Shown: positions 23,940 to 32,623, counted from the first letter of the stretch. The stretch is DNA of 64,000 bases from Granulicella pectinivorans (GCF_900114625.1 NZ_FOZL01000001.1:2418001-2482000), one strand, 5' to 3'. The notes: a model not told the origin generated them from the sequence alone. Numbers and translations: made by a program.

Positions 23940-26372
23940 ATGGCAAACGACTTTGTAAGTGTAATCAAACCCAGCGCAGCGAAAGGCGAAAAAGGCTCGT
24001 CACGGCCAGTCCCCGTACTGCCCGTCCGCGATACCGTGCTCTTTCCACACGCCGTTCTCCCGCTGACCGTCGGCCGCGAGAGTTCGATCCAGCTGATCCA
24101 ATCGCTCGGTGAGGAAAAAACCATCCTCGTCGTCGCGCAACGCGATGCCCGACAGGATGCTCCCGTCGGCACCGACCTGCACGCCATCGGCACGCGCGCG
24201 ACCGTCCACAAGGTCGTCAAGATGCCCAACCAAAGTCTCTTCGTCTTCACGGAAGGCAATGAGCGCGTCAAACTCGGCGACTTCGCCCAGGTCTCGCCCT
24301 TCATGACCGCCGAATATGAGGTTCTGGCCGAGGTTGAGCCCGAGAAAACCCCCGAACTGGAGGCGCTGCAGCGCAATGTGGTCAGCGAGTTCCAGCAGAT
24401 CGTCACCTCGTCCCCGACCCTCTCGGACGACCTCCAGACCATCGCCATCAACATCGACGAGCCCGGCCGCCTGGCGGACTTCATCGCCTCGTCCCTGCCG
24501 TTCCTCACCACCGCCGACAAGCAGGAACTCCTCGAAACCGTCGATGTCTCTGCCCGTCTGGAGCGCGTCAACAAGCATCTTGCCAAGGAACTCGAAGTCC
24601 AGCAGCTCCGCAACAAGATCCAGACCGAGGTCCAGGACGCCGTCCAGCAGTCGCAGCGCGACTACTATCTCCGCGAGCAGCTCAAGGCCATCCAGAAGGA
24701 GATCGGCGACGTCGACGATACCCAGAAGGACATCGCCGAACTGAAGGAAAAGATCGAAAACGCCGGCATGCCGGAAGAGACCAAGAAGGACGCCCTCAAG
24801 GAACTCGGACGCCTCAGCCGCATGAACCCGGCCGCGGCCGACTATGGCCTCACCCGCAACTACGTCGAGTGGCTGGCCGTTCTCCCCTGGTCCAAAACCA
24901 GCTCCGGAGAGGTCGACATCCTCAAGGCAAAGCAGTTCCTCGATGAGGACCACTACGGCCTCAAGAAGGTCAAGGACCGCATCCTCGACTACCTCTCCGT
25001 GCGTCGCCTCAAGCCGGACATGAAGGGCCCGATCCTCTGCTTCGTCGGACCTCCGGGCGTGGGTAAAACCTCGCTTGGCCGCTCCATCGCCCGCGCCCTC
25101 GACCGCAAGTTCTCGCGCATCTCGCTCGGCGGCATGCACGACGAGGCCGAGATCCGCGGACATCGGCGCACCTACATCGGCGCTCTTCCCGGCCAGATCA
25201 TTCAGCATCTCAAGCGTGTTGAGGTGAAGGATCCCGTCTTCATGCTCGACGAGATCGACAAGCTGGGCCGCGACTTCCGTGGCGACCCCGCCTCGGCGCT
25301 CCTTGAGACGCTCGACCCGGAACAGAACAACACGTTCCGCGACAACTACCTCGATCAGCCCTTCGATCTCTCCAAGGTGCTCTTCATCTGCACCGCCAAC
25401 CAGCTCGACACTATCCCCGGCCCGCTCCTGGACCGCATGGAGATCATCGAGCTCACCGGCTACACCGAGGAGGAGAAGGTCGCGATCGCCGAGAAGTACC
25501 TCATCCCGCGCCAGATCAAGGAAAACGGCGTCCCAGTGGAGATGATCGTCTTCCCGACCGAGTCCGTAGCGATGGTTGCCCGTCACTACACGCGCGAGGC
25601 CGGCGTCCGTAAGCTGGAGCAGCAGATCGGCACCGTCCTGCGCAAGCTGGCGCGCAAGATCGCCGAGGGCCGCACCGAGCCCCTGACGATTACCCCGGAG
25701 ATCATCCACGAGTTCCTTGGTGGCATCAAGGTCCGCGTGGACACCGAGATCGCCGAGCGCACCAAGCGGGCCGGCGTCGTCGTCGGTCTCGCCTGGACAC
25801 CGGCCGGTGGCGACATCCTCTTCATCGAAGCCAACAAGATGAAGGGCAAGGGCAGCTTCAACATCACCGGCCAGATCGGCGACGTGATGAAGGAGTCGAT
25901 GCAGGCCGCGCTCACCTGGGTCCGCTCGAACGCCCTCAAGCTGGGCCTGGACGAAGACGTCATGAAGGATATCGACGTCCACATCCACGTCCCCGCCGGC
26001 GCCATCCCCAAGGACGGCCCGTCGGCAGGCGTGACGATGGCAACCGCCCTCGTCAGCCTCTTCACCGACAAGCCCGTCCGGCCTCTGCTGGCCATGACCG
26101 GCGAGATCACCCTTTCGGGAGATGTCTTACCCGTAGGGGGAATCAAAGAGAAGTTCCTCGCCGCCAAGCGCGCCGGAGTCCGCGACGTCATCATGCCCGC
26201 GGACTGCAAGCAGCAGGTTGATGAGGACCTGACGCCCGACCAGACCGAGGGCATCGCGATCCACTACGCACGCCGGATCGAGGATGTACTCGCCGTGGCC
26301 CTGCCGCAGACGAACAAGGATGTGGTGCAGGACGAAGAAGTCCGTGAGGAAGTCCTGAGCGCAGCCCTGTAA
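23940..26372 (+). CDS. lon: ATP-dependent protease Lon
   Basis: The 810-residue product is Lon protease, which degrades misfolded and regulatory proteins in the cytoplasm. Visible are the N-terminal substrate-binding LAN domain (LPVRDTVLFPHAVLPL), coiled coil, AAA+ module with Walker A GPPGVGKTS (about residue 369), Walker B VFMLDEIDK and TANQLDTIPGPLLDR, and the C-terminal serine-lysine protease domain with the catalytic serine in KDGPSAGVTMA (near residue 693) and the lysine in GGIKEKFLAAKRAG. Length and layout are those of bacterial LonA. It is a single-gene unit closed by a strong terminator. Confidence 0.98.
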   Translation: MANDFVSVIKPSAAKGEKGSSRPVPVLPVRDTVLFPHAVLPLTVGRESSIQLIQSLGEEKTILVVAQRDARQDAPVGTDLHAIGTRATVHKVVKMPNQSLFVFTEGNERVKLGDFAQVSPFMTAEYEVLAEVEPEKTPELEALQRNVVSEFQQIVTSSPTLSDDLQTIAINIDEPGRLADFIASSLPFLTTADKQELLETVDVSARLERVNKHLAKELEVQQLRNKIQTEVQDAVQQSQRDYYLREQLKAIQKEIGDVDDTQKDIAELKEKIENAGMPEETKKDALKELGRLSRMNPAAADYGLTRNYVEWLAVLPWSKTSSGEVDILKAKQFLDEDHYGLKKVKDRILDYLSVRRLKPDMKGPILCFVGPPGVGKTSLGRSIARALDRKFSRISLGGMHDEAEIRGHRRTYIGALPGQIIQHLKRVEVKDPVFMLDEIDKLGRDFRGDPASALLETLDPEQNNTFRDNYLDQPFDLSKVLFICTANQLDTIPGPLLDRMEIIELTGYTEEEKVAIAEKYLIPRQIKENGVPVEMIVFPTESVAMVARHYTREAGVRKLEQQIGTVLRKLARKIAEGRTEPLTITPEIIHEFLGGIKVRVDTEIAERTKRAGVVVGLAWTPAGGDILFIEANKMKGKGSFNITGQIGDVMKESMQAALTWVRSNALKLGLDEDVMKDIDVHIHVPAGAIPKDGPSAGVTMATALVSLFTDKPVRPLLAMTGEITLSGDVLPVGGIKEKFLAAKRAGVRDVIMPADCKQQVDEDLTPDQTEGIAIHYARRIEDVLAVALPQTNKDVVQDEEVREEVLSAAL

Positions 26373-26393
26373 CGCTTAAGTTCGGATCAATGG

Positions 26394-26428
26394 GGGCGGT
26401 TCGCTGAAAAGCGGGCCGCCCTTTTTTG
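26394..26428 (+). terminator. Rho-independent terminator after lon
   Basis: GGGCGG and CCGCCC form the outer stem, CGCT and AGCG the inner stem, with a GAAA loop, followed by six T. It begins 21 bases after the lon stop. Confidence 0.92.
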
Positions 26429-26616
26429 TTGCGCAATCGACGCATGACCCGGTCGATTTCCACCACATACTCTTATCGCTGGCTGCCGCCGCGTAGCGAC
26501 GAAAAGTGCCGGGCCCATGACTTTCAGGCGGCTTGTGGAGGAGTATGATCACTGAAGTCAACCGTACACACTTGTCTCCCATTCCCGTCTGAGTAACTGT
26601 CGAGCCTATTGAGCCT

Positions 26617-27858
26617 GTGAAGAAGATCGTCTGGTCGATTGTCGCTTTCTTCGTCGTGGTCGCCGCAGTGGGATATGCGGGCGGATACTCGTTTTTGATG
26701 TCGGCCAACTACCTGCCCCACCAGTTCTGTTATCTGGCGCAGCCCGGCCTGGTGTGGACGAACGTCGTCATGGACGGGCTGATTGCAGCCTCCTACCTGG
26801 CCATCTTTCTGGCCCTCTTCTGGATGGCGTTCAAGCTGCGCGGCGTCGAGGATCTGCGCGGCTATCTCTGGATCTTCATCGCCTTCGGAACCTTCATCAT
26901 CGCCTGCGGCCTCACCCACGTCATGGAGATGGTGACGATCTGGTGGGCGGTCTATCGCGTCTCGGCCGCCATGAAGGTGATCGCGGCGCTCGCCTCCGTG
27001 CCGACCGCGGTGCTCTTCATCCGCAGCGCTCCGGACCTCGCGGCGAACATCGAGCGCTTTATGCTCATGCTGTCGACCACCCAGAAGGAGAAGGATCAGG
27101 CCCTCGCATCGTTGATCGCGGCCGAGAAGCTGGCGGTCGCCGGACGCATCTCGGCCTCGATCGCGCACGAGATCAAGAACCCCCTCGATACGGTCGGCAA
27201 CCTGCTGTACGTCCTGCGGTTCGACCCCGCCGTTCCGGAAGAAGCTCTCTCGCTCATCGACACGGCGCAGAGTGAGATCGTGCGCGCCGGCCACATCGCC
27301 CGCAGCACGTTGTCGCTCTATCGCGAGTCGTCCGCGCCCATGCCGGTCCTCCTCGGTCCTTTGCTCGAGAGCGTCATCGAGCTGCAGACCAGCGATTTCG
27401 TGAAGCACAACATCCATGTGCAGACCCGCGTGAATGCTCCGCGGCAGATGTACGGCTACCCCAGTGAACTGCGGCAGATTCTGATCAACCTGCTGCAGAA
27501 CGCGGCAGCAGCCATCGGCGCGAACGGGCGCATTCTGGTCCGTGTCCACCCCGCGAACGCAGGCTACTCCCTCACGGTAGCCGACACCGGCTCAGGCATC
27601 GACGCGGCGCACCGCGCGCGGCTGTTCAGCCTCTTCTTCACCACCAAGGGGGAGCACGGAACCGGCCTCGGTCTGTGGCTCGTGCAGTCGCTCGTGGAAA
27701 AGCACGGTGGCCGCATCCGGTTCCGGTCGCGCACCGCCGCCGAGAGCGCGACCCACGGCACCGTCTTCAATGTGTGGCTTCCCCTCGGCTCGCCAGTCGA
27801 GCGTCCCGGCCTCACCGCGATCGCCTCCGATGGCGGCACACTTTCGCGAAGCCGCTAG
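26617..27858 (+). CDS. Sensor histidine kinase with ethylene-receptor-like membrane domain
   Basis: The 413-residue product starts with a hydrophobic helix (5-22), followed by a three-helix membrane domain (about 45-130) that matches the plant ETR1 ethylene-binding domain: MDGLIAASY gives Asp53 and Tyr60 seven residues apart, and FGTFIIACGLTH gives Cys97 and His101 four apart, the residues that hold copper(I) in ETR1. A short coiled linker leads to a HisKA domain (His184 in IAHEIKNPLD) and an HATPase domain with N-box LINLLQNAAAAI, VADTGSGI and GTGLGLWLVQS. There is no GAF or receiver domain and no adjacent response regulator. GTG 26617 has only a weak ribosome binding site. It lies 20 bases before moaD. 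Confidence 0.88.
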   Translation: MKKIVWSIVAFFVVVAAVGYAGGYSFLMSANYLPHQFCYLAQPGLVWTNVVMDGLIAASYLAIFLALFWMAFKLRGVEDLRGYLWIFIAFGTFIIACGLTHVMEMVTIWWAVYRVSAAMKVIAALASVPTAVLFIRSAPDLAANIERFMLMLSTTQKEKDQALASLIAAEKLAVAGRISASIAHEIKNPLDTVGNLLYVLRFDPAVPEEALSLIDTAQSEIVRAGHIARSTLSLYRESSAPMPVLLGPLLESVIELQTSDFVKHNIHVQTRVNAPRQMYGYPSELRQILINLLQNAAAAIGANGRILVRVHPANAGYSLTVADTGSGIDAAHRARLFSLFFTTKGEHGTGLGLWLVQSLVEKHGGRIRFRSRTAAESATHGTVFNVWLPLGSPVERPGLTAIASDGGTLSRSR

Positions 27859-27878
27859 CGGAGGATATCCTTGGCTGG

Positions 27879-28130
27879 ATGCGAGTGACCGTGCTTTATT
27901 TCGGAGTATTGAAGGACCTCTTTACCGGCGACCGTTCCACCCTGGAACTCGCCGAGGGCGAGACGGTGGGTGGTCTGCTGCGACTTTCAGAAAAAAACGC
28001 GTCTAAACACAGTGTGGTCTGGAGGGCGTTGGCCGTGGCCGTGAATCGGGAATATGTAGGCGTGGACCACGCACTCCAGGAGGGCGACGAGGTCGCACTG
28101 CTGCCGCCCGTAAGCGGGGGCACCGCATGA
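27879..28130 (+). CDS. moaD: Molybdopterin synthase sulfur carrier subunit MoaD
   Basis: The 83-residue product is a ubiquitin-like MoaD, the sulfur donor subunit of molybdopterin synthase. It starts MRVTVLYFGVLKDL and contains the AVAVNREYV strand and the EVALLPPVSGG tail. Unusually, the Gly-Gly (80-81) that must be C-terminal for thiocarboxylation is followed by Thr-Ala. The ATG overlaps no other gene; the TGA stop overlaps the moaE start (ATGA), so the two subunits are translationally coupled. A ThiF/MoeB-type activating enzyme is encoded at 9142-10206. Confidence 0.9.
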   Translation: MRVTVLYFGVLKDLFTGDRSTLELAEGETVGGLLRLSEKNASKHSVVWRALAVAVNREYVGVDHALQEGDEVALLPPVSGGTA

Positions 28131-28567
28131 GAATCGAGATCGTCGACAGCGTCATCGACACCGCCGCCGTGATGGCCGGCGTCAAAGCCGGGGCCGACGG
28201 AGCAGTCTGCTGCTTCGACGGCATCGTGCGCAACAACACCCGCGGTCGCGAGACGCTCTATCTGGTCTACGAGGCCTACCGTGAAATGGCCCTCGAACAG
28301 ATGCAGGCGCTGGCAAACGAGGCAGTCACGAAGTTCGGCGTGCGCGACGTCGCGCTGATTCACCGTCTGGGAAAGCTCGAAATCGGCGAGACCAGCGTCC
28401 TCATCGCGGTCGCGTCGGCGCATCGCGGAGTCACCTTCGAGGCCTGTCGCTGGCTGATCGATACCCTCAAGAAGACGGTGCCGATCTGGAAGAAGGAACA
28501 CTTCATCGATGGCGCGGTCTGGGCCGATGGCGAACCCTTCCCCGAAGCGTTGCGGGTCGAGGTCTAG
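28127..28567 (+). CDS. moaE: Molybdopterin synthase catalytic subunit MoaE
   Basis: The 146-residue product is MoaE, which converts precursor Z to molybdopterin using the MoaD thiocarboxylate. It shows the GADGAVCCFDGIVRNNTRG opening, YEAYREMALEQM, VALIHRLGKLEIGE, the VASAHRG histidine-arginine motif and TLKKTVPIWKKE, which holds the active-site lysines. The length is normal for the family. Its start overlaps moaD by four bases and its stop is two bases before the VWFA gene. Confidence 0.96.
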   Translation: MRIEIVDSVIDTAAVMAGVKAGADGAVCCFDGIVRNNTRGRETLYLVYEAYREMALEQMQALANEAVTKFGVRDVALIHRLGKLEIGETSVLIAVASAHRGVTFEACRWLIDTLKKTVPIWKKEHFIDGAVWADGEPFPEALRVEV

Positions 28568-28569
28568 CA

Positions 28570-29622
28570 ATGCGCAACCAGCCGCAACCCCGGGTGTATC
28601 ACGTCTCGCTTTGGAGACATGGGTTTCTGGCGTGCCTCATCGTTCCCACGCTCCTCGCAACGTCCCTCGCGCAGGCTCCCGTGGTGCGCAAGCCGCCCCA
28701 GGCCCCCACCGGCAACGAGATTCCGATCGAAGAGCCGAAGACGCAGAAGCCCGTCGATCAGGGCGACCAGGTCGAGACCCTCCGTGTCCAGACGCGTCTG
28801 GTGAACATCCCCCTGAACGTCGTCGATGCGTCGGGCGCACCGGTAGGCGGCCTCGAGAAGGATCAGTTCGAGATCAAAGAAGATGGCAAGACACAGAAGA
28901 TCGCCATCTTCGAGCGCGAATCCGCCACGCCGCTCTCCATCGTCCTCTGCATCGACTCCAGCGAGAGCCTCATCAGCTATCACAAGCTGGAGCGGGAGGC
29001 CGGGAAGAAGTTCGTGAAGGCCCTCGTGCGCCAGCAGGACGAGATCGCCCTCCTCGACTTCGCCTACACCGTCCGCGAAGTCGTCCCGTTCACCAACGAC
29101 GCTAAAAAGATCGATGAAGGCCTTGGCCAGCTCCAGAACGGCGACGAGACCGCCCTCTACGAGGCTATTTACCTCGCCTCCGACCGTCTCAAGGACACTA
29201 ACCCCGCCGGTGGCCGCCGCCGCGTGATCGTGCTCATCTCCGACGGCGACAACACCAAGAAGGGCACCCGGTACGCCCAGGCGCTGGAGCAGGCGCAGCG
29301 CGTGGGTGCCATGGTCTACTCGCTCATCATCGTGCCCATCTGGTCCGACGCCGGCCGCAACACCGGCGGAGAGCACGCGCTGATCCAGCTCTCGCAGGAT
29401 ACCGGCGGCAAGTACTTCTATGTGCAGGATAAGAAAGATCTTGTGGAGGCCTTGCAGCACGTCTCGGACGATCTGCGGACACAGTACCTCCTCGGCTACT
29501 ACGCGCCCACGCGCGGTGCGGACACCTCCTTCCGCTCCATCAAACTCACCCTCATCGACCCCGGCCTCGCCGCCAAATTCAACTTGCGCTACCGGAACGG
29601 GTACTATGCGGATGCGCGCTAG
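28570..29622 (+). CDS. Secreted acidobacterial VWFA-related protein
   Basis: The 350-residue product has a signal peptide (about residues 1-36, ending ATSLAQA) and a short proline-rich linker. Next is the family's N-terminal strand segment (RLVNIPLNVVDASGAPV, LEKDQFEIKEDGKTQKI), then a von Willebrand A fold with an intact metal site: LCIDSSESL (DxSxS), a threonine in NGDETALYEAI, and VIVLISDGDN. It ends with the LRTQYLLGYYAPTRGADTSF segment typical of these proteins. The function is unknown. The start is two bases after the moaE stop, so it probably belongs to the kinase-moaDE transcript. A paralogue without the DxSxS motif lies at 3505. Confidence 0.88.
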   Translation: MRNQPQPRVYHVSLWRHGFLACLIVPTLLATSLAQAPVVRKPPQAPTGNEIPIEEPKTQKPVDQGDQVETLRVQTRLVNIPLNVVDASGAPVGGLEKDQFEIKEDGKTQKIAIFERESATPLSIVLCIDSSESLISYHKLEREAGKKFVKALVRQQDEIALLDFAYTVREVVPFTNDAKKIDEGLGQLQNGDETALYEAIYLASDRLKDTNPAGGRRRVIVLISDGDNTKKGTRYAQALEQAQRVGAMVYSLIIVPIWSDAGRNTGGEHALIQLSQDTGGKYFYVQDKKDLVEALQHVSDDLRTQYLLGYYAPTRGADTSFRSIKLTLIDPGLAAKFNLRYRNGYYADAR

Positions 29623-29646
29623 ATTTTTCGCGCAGGGAGAATGCTG

Positions 29647-30543
29647 ATGTCCGAGTTTGTTTCTGAAGAACCAGCCTTTCAGTTTGTAGAGGCCGCCGGC
29701 ACCATCGCACGCGAGGCAGGAGCACTGCTCAAAGGGTACTGGCACCAGGGCGTCACCGCGGAGTACAAGGGGGACGTCGACATCGTCACCGTCGCCGACA
29801 AGGCCAGCGAAAAGCTCATCGTGCAGCGCCTCGCCGAGGTCTTCCCCGACCATGGCGTCTATGGCGAAGAGGGTACCCGCGACGGCCTTGAGCGCGAGTA
29901 CCGCTGGTACGTCGATCCGCTCGACGGCACCACCAACTTCGCCCACGGCTTCCCGGTCTTCTGCGTCCTCATGGGACTCGAACACCGCGCCCCCGGCCTC
30001 CAGCCTGACGAAGATGGTGTCATGGTAGCCGGAGTCTGCTACGACCCGCTCCGCGACGAGATGTTCTGGGCCGAGAAGGGCAAGGGTGCCTGGCTCAACG
30101 GCCGCCGGATCCACGTCTCCAGGACCGCCAGGCTGCAGGAAGCCCTCTCCGCCACCGGCTTCCCCTCCCAGAAGCGCCACGAGAGCCCGAACATTCACTT
30201 CTACCAGCAGATCACCCTGCGTTCGCATGGCGTCCGCCGCGCCGGTGCCGCTGGCATCGACCTCGCCTATGTCGCCTGCGGCCGTCTCGACGCCTTCTGG
30301 GAGTTCAAGCTCAACCCCTGGGATACGGCACCGGGTTATCTCCTCATCGAAGAGGCCGGCGGCAGGATCACCCACTTCGATGGCAGCAAGTTCACCCTCG
30401 ATTCCGTCGAGGTCTTCGCCTCGAACGGCCTCATCCACGACGAGATCCAGCACGTCTTCACGGAACTCTTCGCCGGCCGCGAACTCGAGCGCATCCCCAC
30501 CCCGGCTGAGTTCGCCGCCCGCCGCGCTGAGCGGGCAAAATAA
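29647..30543 (+). CDS. Inositol monophosphatase-family enzyme
   Basis: The 298-residue product belongs to the lithium-sensitive phosphatase family (SuhB/CysQ/HisN-like). The metal-binding residues are present: GEEGT, the DPLDGTTNFAHGFP motif and NPWDTAPGYLLIEEAGG. The substrate could be inositol phosphate, a sugar phosphate or histidinol phosphate; sequence alone does not decide. Of two ATGs, the one at 29647 has AGGGAG seven bases upstream and is chosen; the one at 29641 is too close to it. The next gene starts one base after the stop. Confidence 0.92.
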   Translation: MSEFVSEEPAFQFVEAAGTIAREAGALLKGYWHQGVTAEYKGDVDIVTVADKASEKLIVQRLAEVFPDHGVYGEEGTRDGLEREYRWYVDPLDGTTNFAHGFPVFCVLMGLEHRAPGLQPDEDGVMVAGVCYDPLRDEMFWAEKGKGAWLNGRRIHVSRTARLQEALSATGFPSQKRHESPNIHFYQQITLRSHGVRRAGAAGIDLAYVACGRLDAFWEFKLNPWDTAPGYLLIEEAGGRITHFDGSKFTLDSVEVFASNGLIHDEIQHVFTELFAGRELERIPTPAEFAARRAERAK

Positions 30544-30544
30544 C

Positions 30545-30988
30545 GTGCGGCCACGCCGCTCCGCCCGGGTACTTCTCTTCGCGCCCACCGGCGAGGTCCT
30601 GCTCATCCGATTCGCCGTCCCGCAACCGGACGGCGAATTCGTCTTCTGGGTCACACCCGGCGGCGAGATCGAAGAGGGCGAGACCGAACTCGAGGCCGCC
30701 CGGCGCGAGCTCCGCGAAGAACTCGGCCTCGACCTCGCATTGCGTGGACCCGTCTTCGAAGACTCGAACCAGTTCGTCCACCTCGGGGAGTGGAGAGCCA
30801 ACACCGACTTCTTCTTCACCGCCCATTGCGACCCAGACGCGCCGGTCCTCATCGGCTTCACCGCCGACGAGATCGCCATCATGAAGGAGATTCGCTGGTG
30901 GAGTGCCGGCGAACTCGAAATCACCAACGAAAGAATCTATCCCGCATCGCTGCCGCAGTTGATTCGCGACCATTTTGGTCCCCGATAG
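30545..30988 (+). CDS. Nudix hydrolase
   Basis: The 147-residue product carries a complete Nudix box, G-x5-E-x7-REUxEExGU, starting at GGEIEEGETELEAARREL and continuing REELGL. The N-terminal RRSARVLLFAPTGEVLLIRF strand and late WWSAGELE are typical of the fold. Nudix enzymes cleave nucleoside diphosphates linked to another group; the substrate is unknown. GTG 30545 starts one base after the phosphatase stop, which indicates translational coupling. Confidence 0.9.
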   Translation: MRPRRSARVLLFAPTGEVLLIRFAVPQPDGEFVFWVTPGGEIEEGETELEAARRELREELGLDLALRGPVFEDSNQFVHLGEWRANTDFFFTAHCDPDAPVLIGFTADEIAIMKEIRWWSAGELEITNERIYPASLPQLIRDHFGPR

Positions 30989-31030
30989 TTACGGCCAATG
31001 TCCATAGGGTGTCAAGCCTTTTCCGCGCAT

Positions 31031-31040
31031 TTTCGCGAAA
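31031..31040. promoter_or_regulatory. Palindrome TTTCGCGAAA upstream of the ferredoxin gene
   Basis: A perfect 10-base palindrome lies about 64 bases before the ferredoxin ATG, followed nine bases later by a possible -10 element TAGAAT (31049-31054). The position suits an operator overlapping the -35 region, but no clear -35 hexamer is visible. Confidence 0.35.
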
Positions 31041-31103
31041 TCTACTGCTAGAATCGTCTTCTAAGTTCAGTTCAAGCACGAAAGCAAAAGGGAGATTCTA
31101 AAG

Positions 31104-31364
31104 ATGGCGTATGTAATTGCGGAACCTTGTATCGGCACGAAGGACACAGCTTGCGTGGATGCGTGCCCGGTAGATTGCATCCACCCCAAGAAGGATGAGA
31201 CCGGCCACGCGGACAGCGACCAGCTCTTCATCGATCCGGTCGAGTGCATCGACTGTGGCGCATGCGTCCCGGTCTGCCCCGTATCGGCCATCTACGCCGG
31301 CGACGACCTGCCGGCAAAGTGGGAAGCCTTCCAGGAAAAGGCCGCGACCCACTTCGGTCGCTAG
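31104..31364 (+). CDS. Ferredoxin with two iron-sulfur cluster motifs
   Basis: The 86-residue product is a small bacterial ferredoxin. The first motif CIGTKDTACVDACPVDCI has the spacing seen in seven-iron or 2[4Fe-4S] ferredoxins, and the second, CIDCGACVPVCP, binds a [4Fe-4S] cluster. It acts as a soluble electron carrier. A GGGAG ribosome binding site lies about seven bases before ATG 31104. It is preceded by a 115-base gap holding a palindrome and probable promoter, so it is probably transcribed alone. Confidence 0.93.
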   Translation: MAYVIAEPCIGTKDTACVDACPVDCIHPKKDETGHADSDQLFIDPVECIDCGACVPVCPVSAIYAGDDLPAKWEAFQEKAATHFGR

Positions 31365-31435
31365 TCCAGGCATCGAGCATCGAACGACCGCGTGGCCCCT
31401 GGCTGCGCGGTCTTCGCTTTTGAGGGCGATCCCGC

Positions 31436-31888
31436 ATGAAGAATCTCGGCGAGCCGGAAACCCTGCACGCAGTGCGCGAGAGGCTGTGGACCGTTGAGCC
31501 CGGCGACCTGCCAAGATGGGGGACGATGTCGGTAGGGCAGATGATCCGGCATCTGGGGCTGGCCTATGACATGTCCCTTGGCAATTTCGTGGCGGCGCCG
31601 GTAAAGGGACCACCGCCCTGGCTCCTGAAGTTTGCCGCCCTGAAGGTGAACATGAACTGGCCCCCCAACGTGAGGACCACGCCTGAATTGAAACGAGCGA
31701 TCCAACAAGCGGTCCCGCAGGATTCCCTCGACGCCGACATCATGGAGACTGCCGCCCGGATGGAGGAACTCGCCAGCGGACTGCGCTACGCCCCGTCGCA
31801 CCCCATGTTCGGTGCCATGAAGCCCGCAGACTGGCTGCGCTGGGGCTACCTGCACGCGGACCACCACCTCCGCCAGTTTGGCCGGTAG
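31436..31888 (+). CDS. DUF1569 (DinB-like) protein
   Basis: The 150-residue product matches the DUF1569 group of DinB-like four-helix proteins: WGTMSVGQMIRHLGLAYDM carries the first histidine, and the C-terminal HPMFGAMKPADWLRWGYL is followed by HADHHLRQFGR, which carries the further histidines of the presumed metal site. Molecular function is unknown; DinB-like proteins often bind a metal and may act as thiol-dependent transferases. It lies three bases upstream of recO. Confidence 0.82.
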   Translation: MKNLGEPETLHAVRERLWTVEPGDLPRWGTMSVGQMIRHLGLAYDMSLGNFVAAPVKGPPPWLLKFAALKVNMNWPPNVRTTPELKRAIQQAVPQDSLDADIMETAARMEELASGLRYAPSHPMFGAMKPADWLRWGYLHADHHLRQFGR

Positions 31889-31891
31889 ACG

Positions 31892-32623
31892 ATGATCCAG
31901 CGGGTTGGCGAGGCGCTCGTGCTGCGCGTGTGGCCGTTCCAGGAGGCGGACCTGCTCGTCAGCCTGTTCACGCGCGATGCGGGCCGTGTGCGCGGCGTGG
32001 CGCGCCACGCCCTGAAGTCCCGTAGACGCTTCGGTGGCGCACTGGAGCCGATGACCCACGTCCGAGCCACCTATGCCGAGCGGCCCCGCCAGGAGCTCGT
32101 CCGGCTCGACGCCTTCGAGATCGTCAGCTCCCCCCTCTCGCGTGCCATCGACTACGAACGCACGGCCGCCCTCCAGTTCGTCGCCGAGGTCCTGGAGGAG
32201 TCCATGCCCGACGGCGCCCCCGACGACGCGGTCTTTCGCCTCGCCCTCGCCGTCCTGGACGAGTTGACCGTAGGTCGCGTTATCCTCCCCATCACCTACT
32301 TCGCCCTCTGGATGAACCGTCTTATGGGCTGGATGCCCGCACTCGGCCACTGCGTCGTCTGCGGCATCGATCTCAGAGGGCAAACGGTCTGGTATTCCCC
32401 CACCAGCGACGGCGTAACCTGTCACGACGACCGGCGTCCCGGCAGCTTCCCCCTGAACGCGGCGTCGGTGGCATTGGCCGGACGCATCTTTCGCGGCACG
32501 GTGCGTGAGCTTGCCGCCGAAGAGTGGCCCCGGTCGGCTGACCTGCGGAGATTTGCGATCGAGATTCTGGAACGCCACCTGGAGCGGCGTCTGGTCTCGG
32601 CCCGCGCCCTCAATCGAGGCTAA
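31892..32623 (+). CDS. recO: DNA repair protein RecO
   Basis: The 243-residue product is RecO, which loads RecA with RecF/RecR and anneals single strands. The N-terminal OB fold (GEALVLRVWPFQEADLLVSL, RVRGVARHALKSRRRFGG) is followed by the helical domain and a zinc-finger-like region. There the first CVVC pair is present, but the second pair is reduced to a single Cys in VTCHDD, so zinc binding may be weakened or use the histidine. The gene directly follows the DUF1569 gene. Confidence 0.92.
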   Translation: MIQRVGEALVLRVWPFQEADLLVSLFTRDAGRVRGVARHALKSRRRFGGALEPMTHVRATYAERPRQELVRLDAFEIVSSPLSRAIDYERTAALQFVAEVLEESMPDGAPDDAVFRLALAVLDELTVGRVILPITYFALWMNRLMGWMPALGHCVVCGIDLRGQTVWYSPTSDGVTCHDDRRPGSFPLNAASVALAGRIFRGTVRELAAEEWPRSADLRRFAIEILERHLERRLVSARALNRG

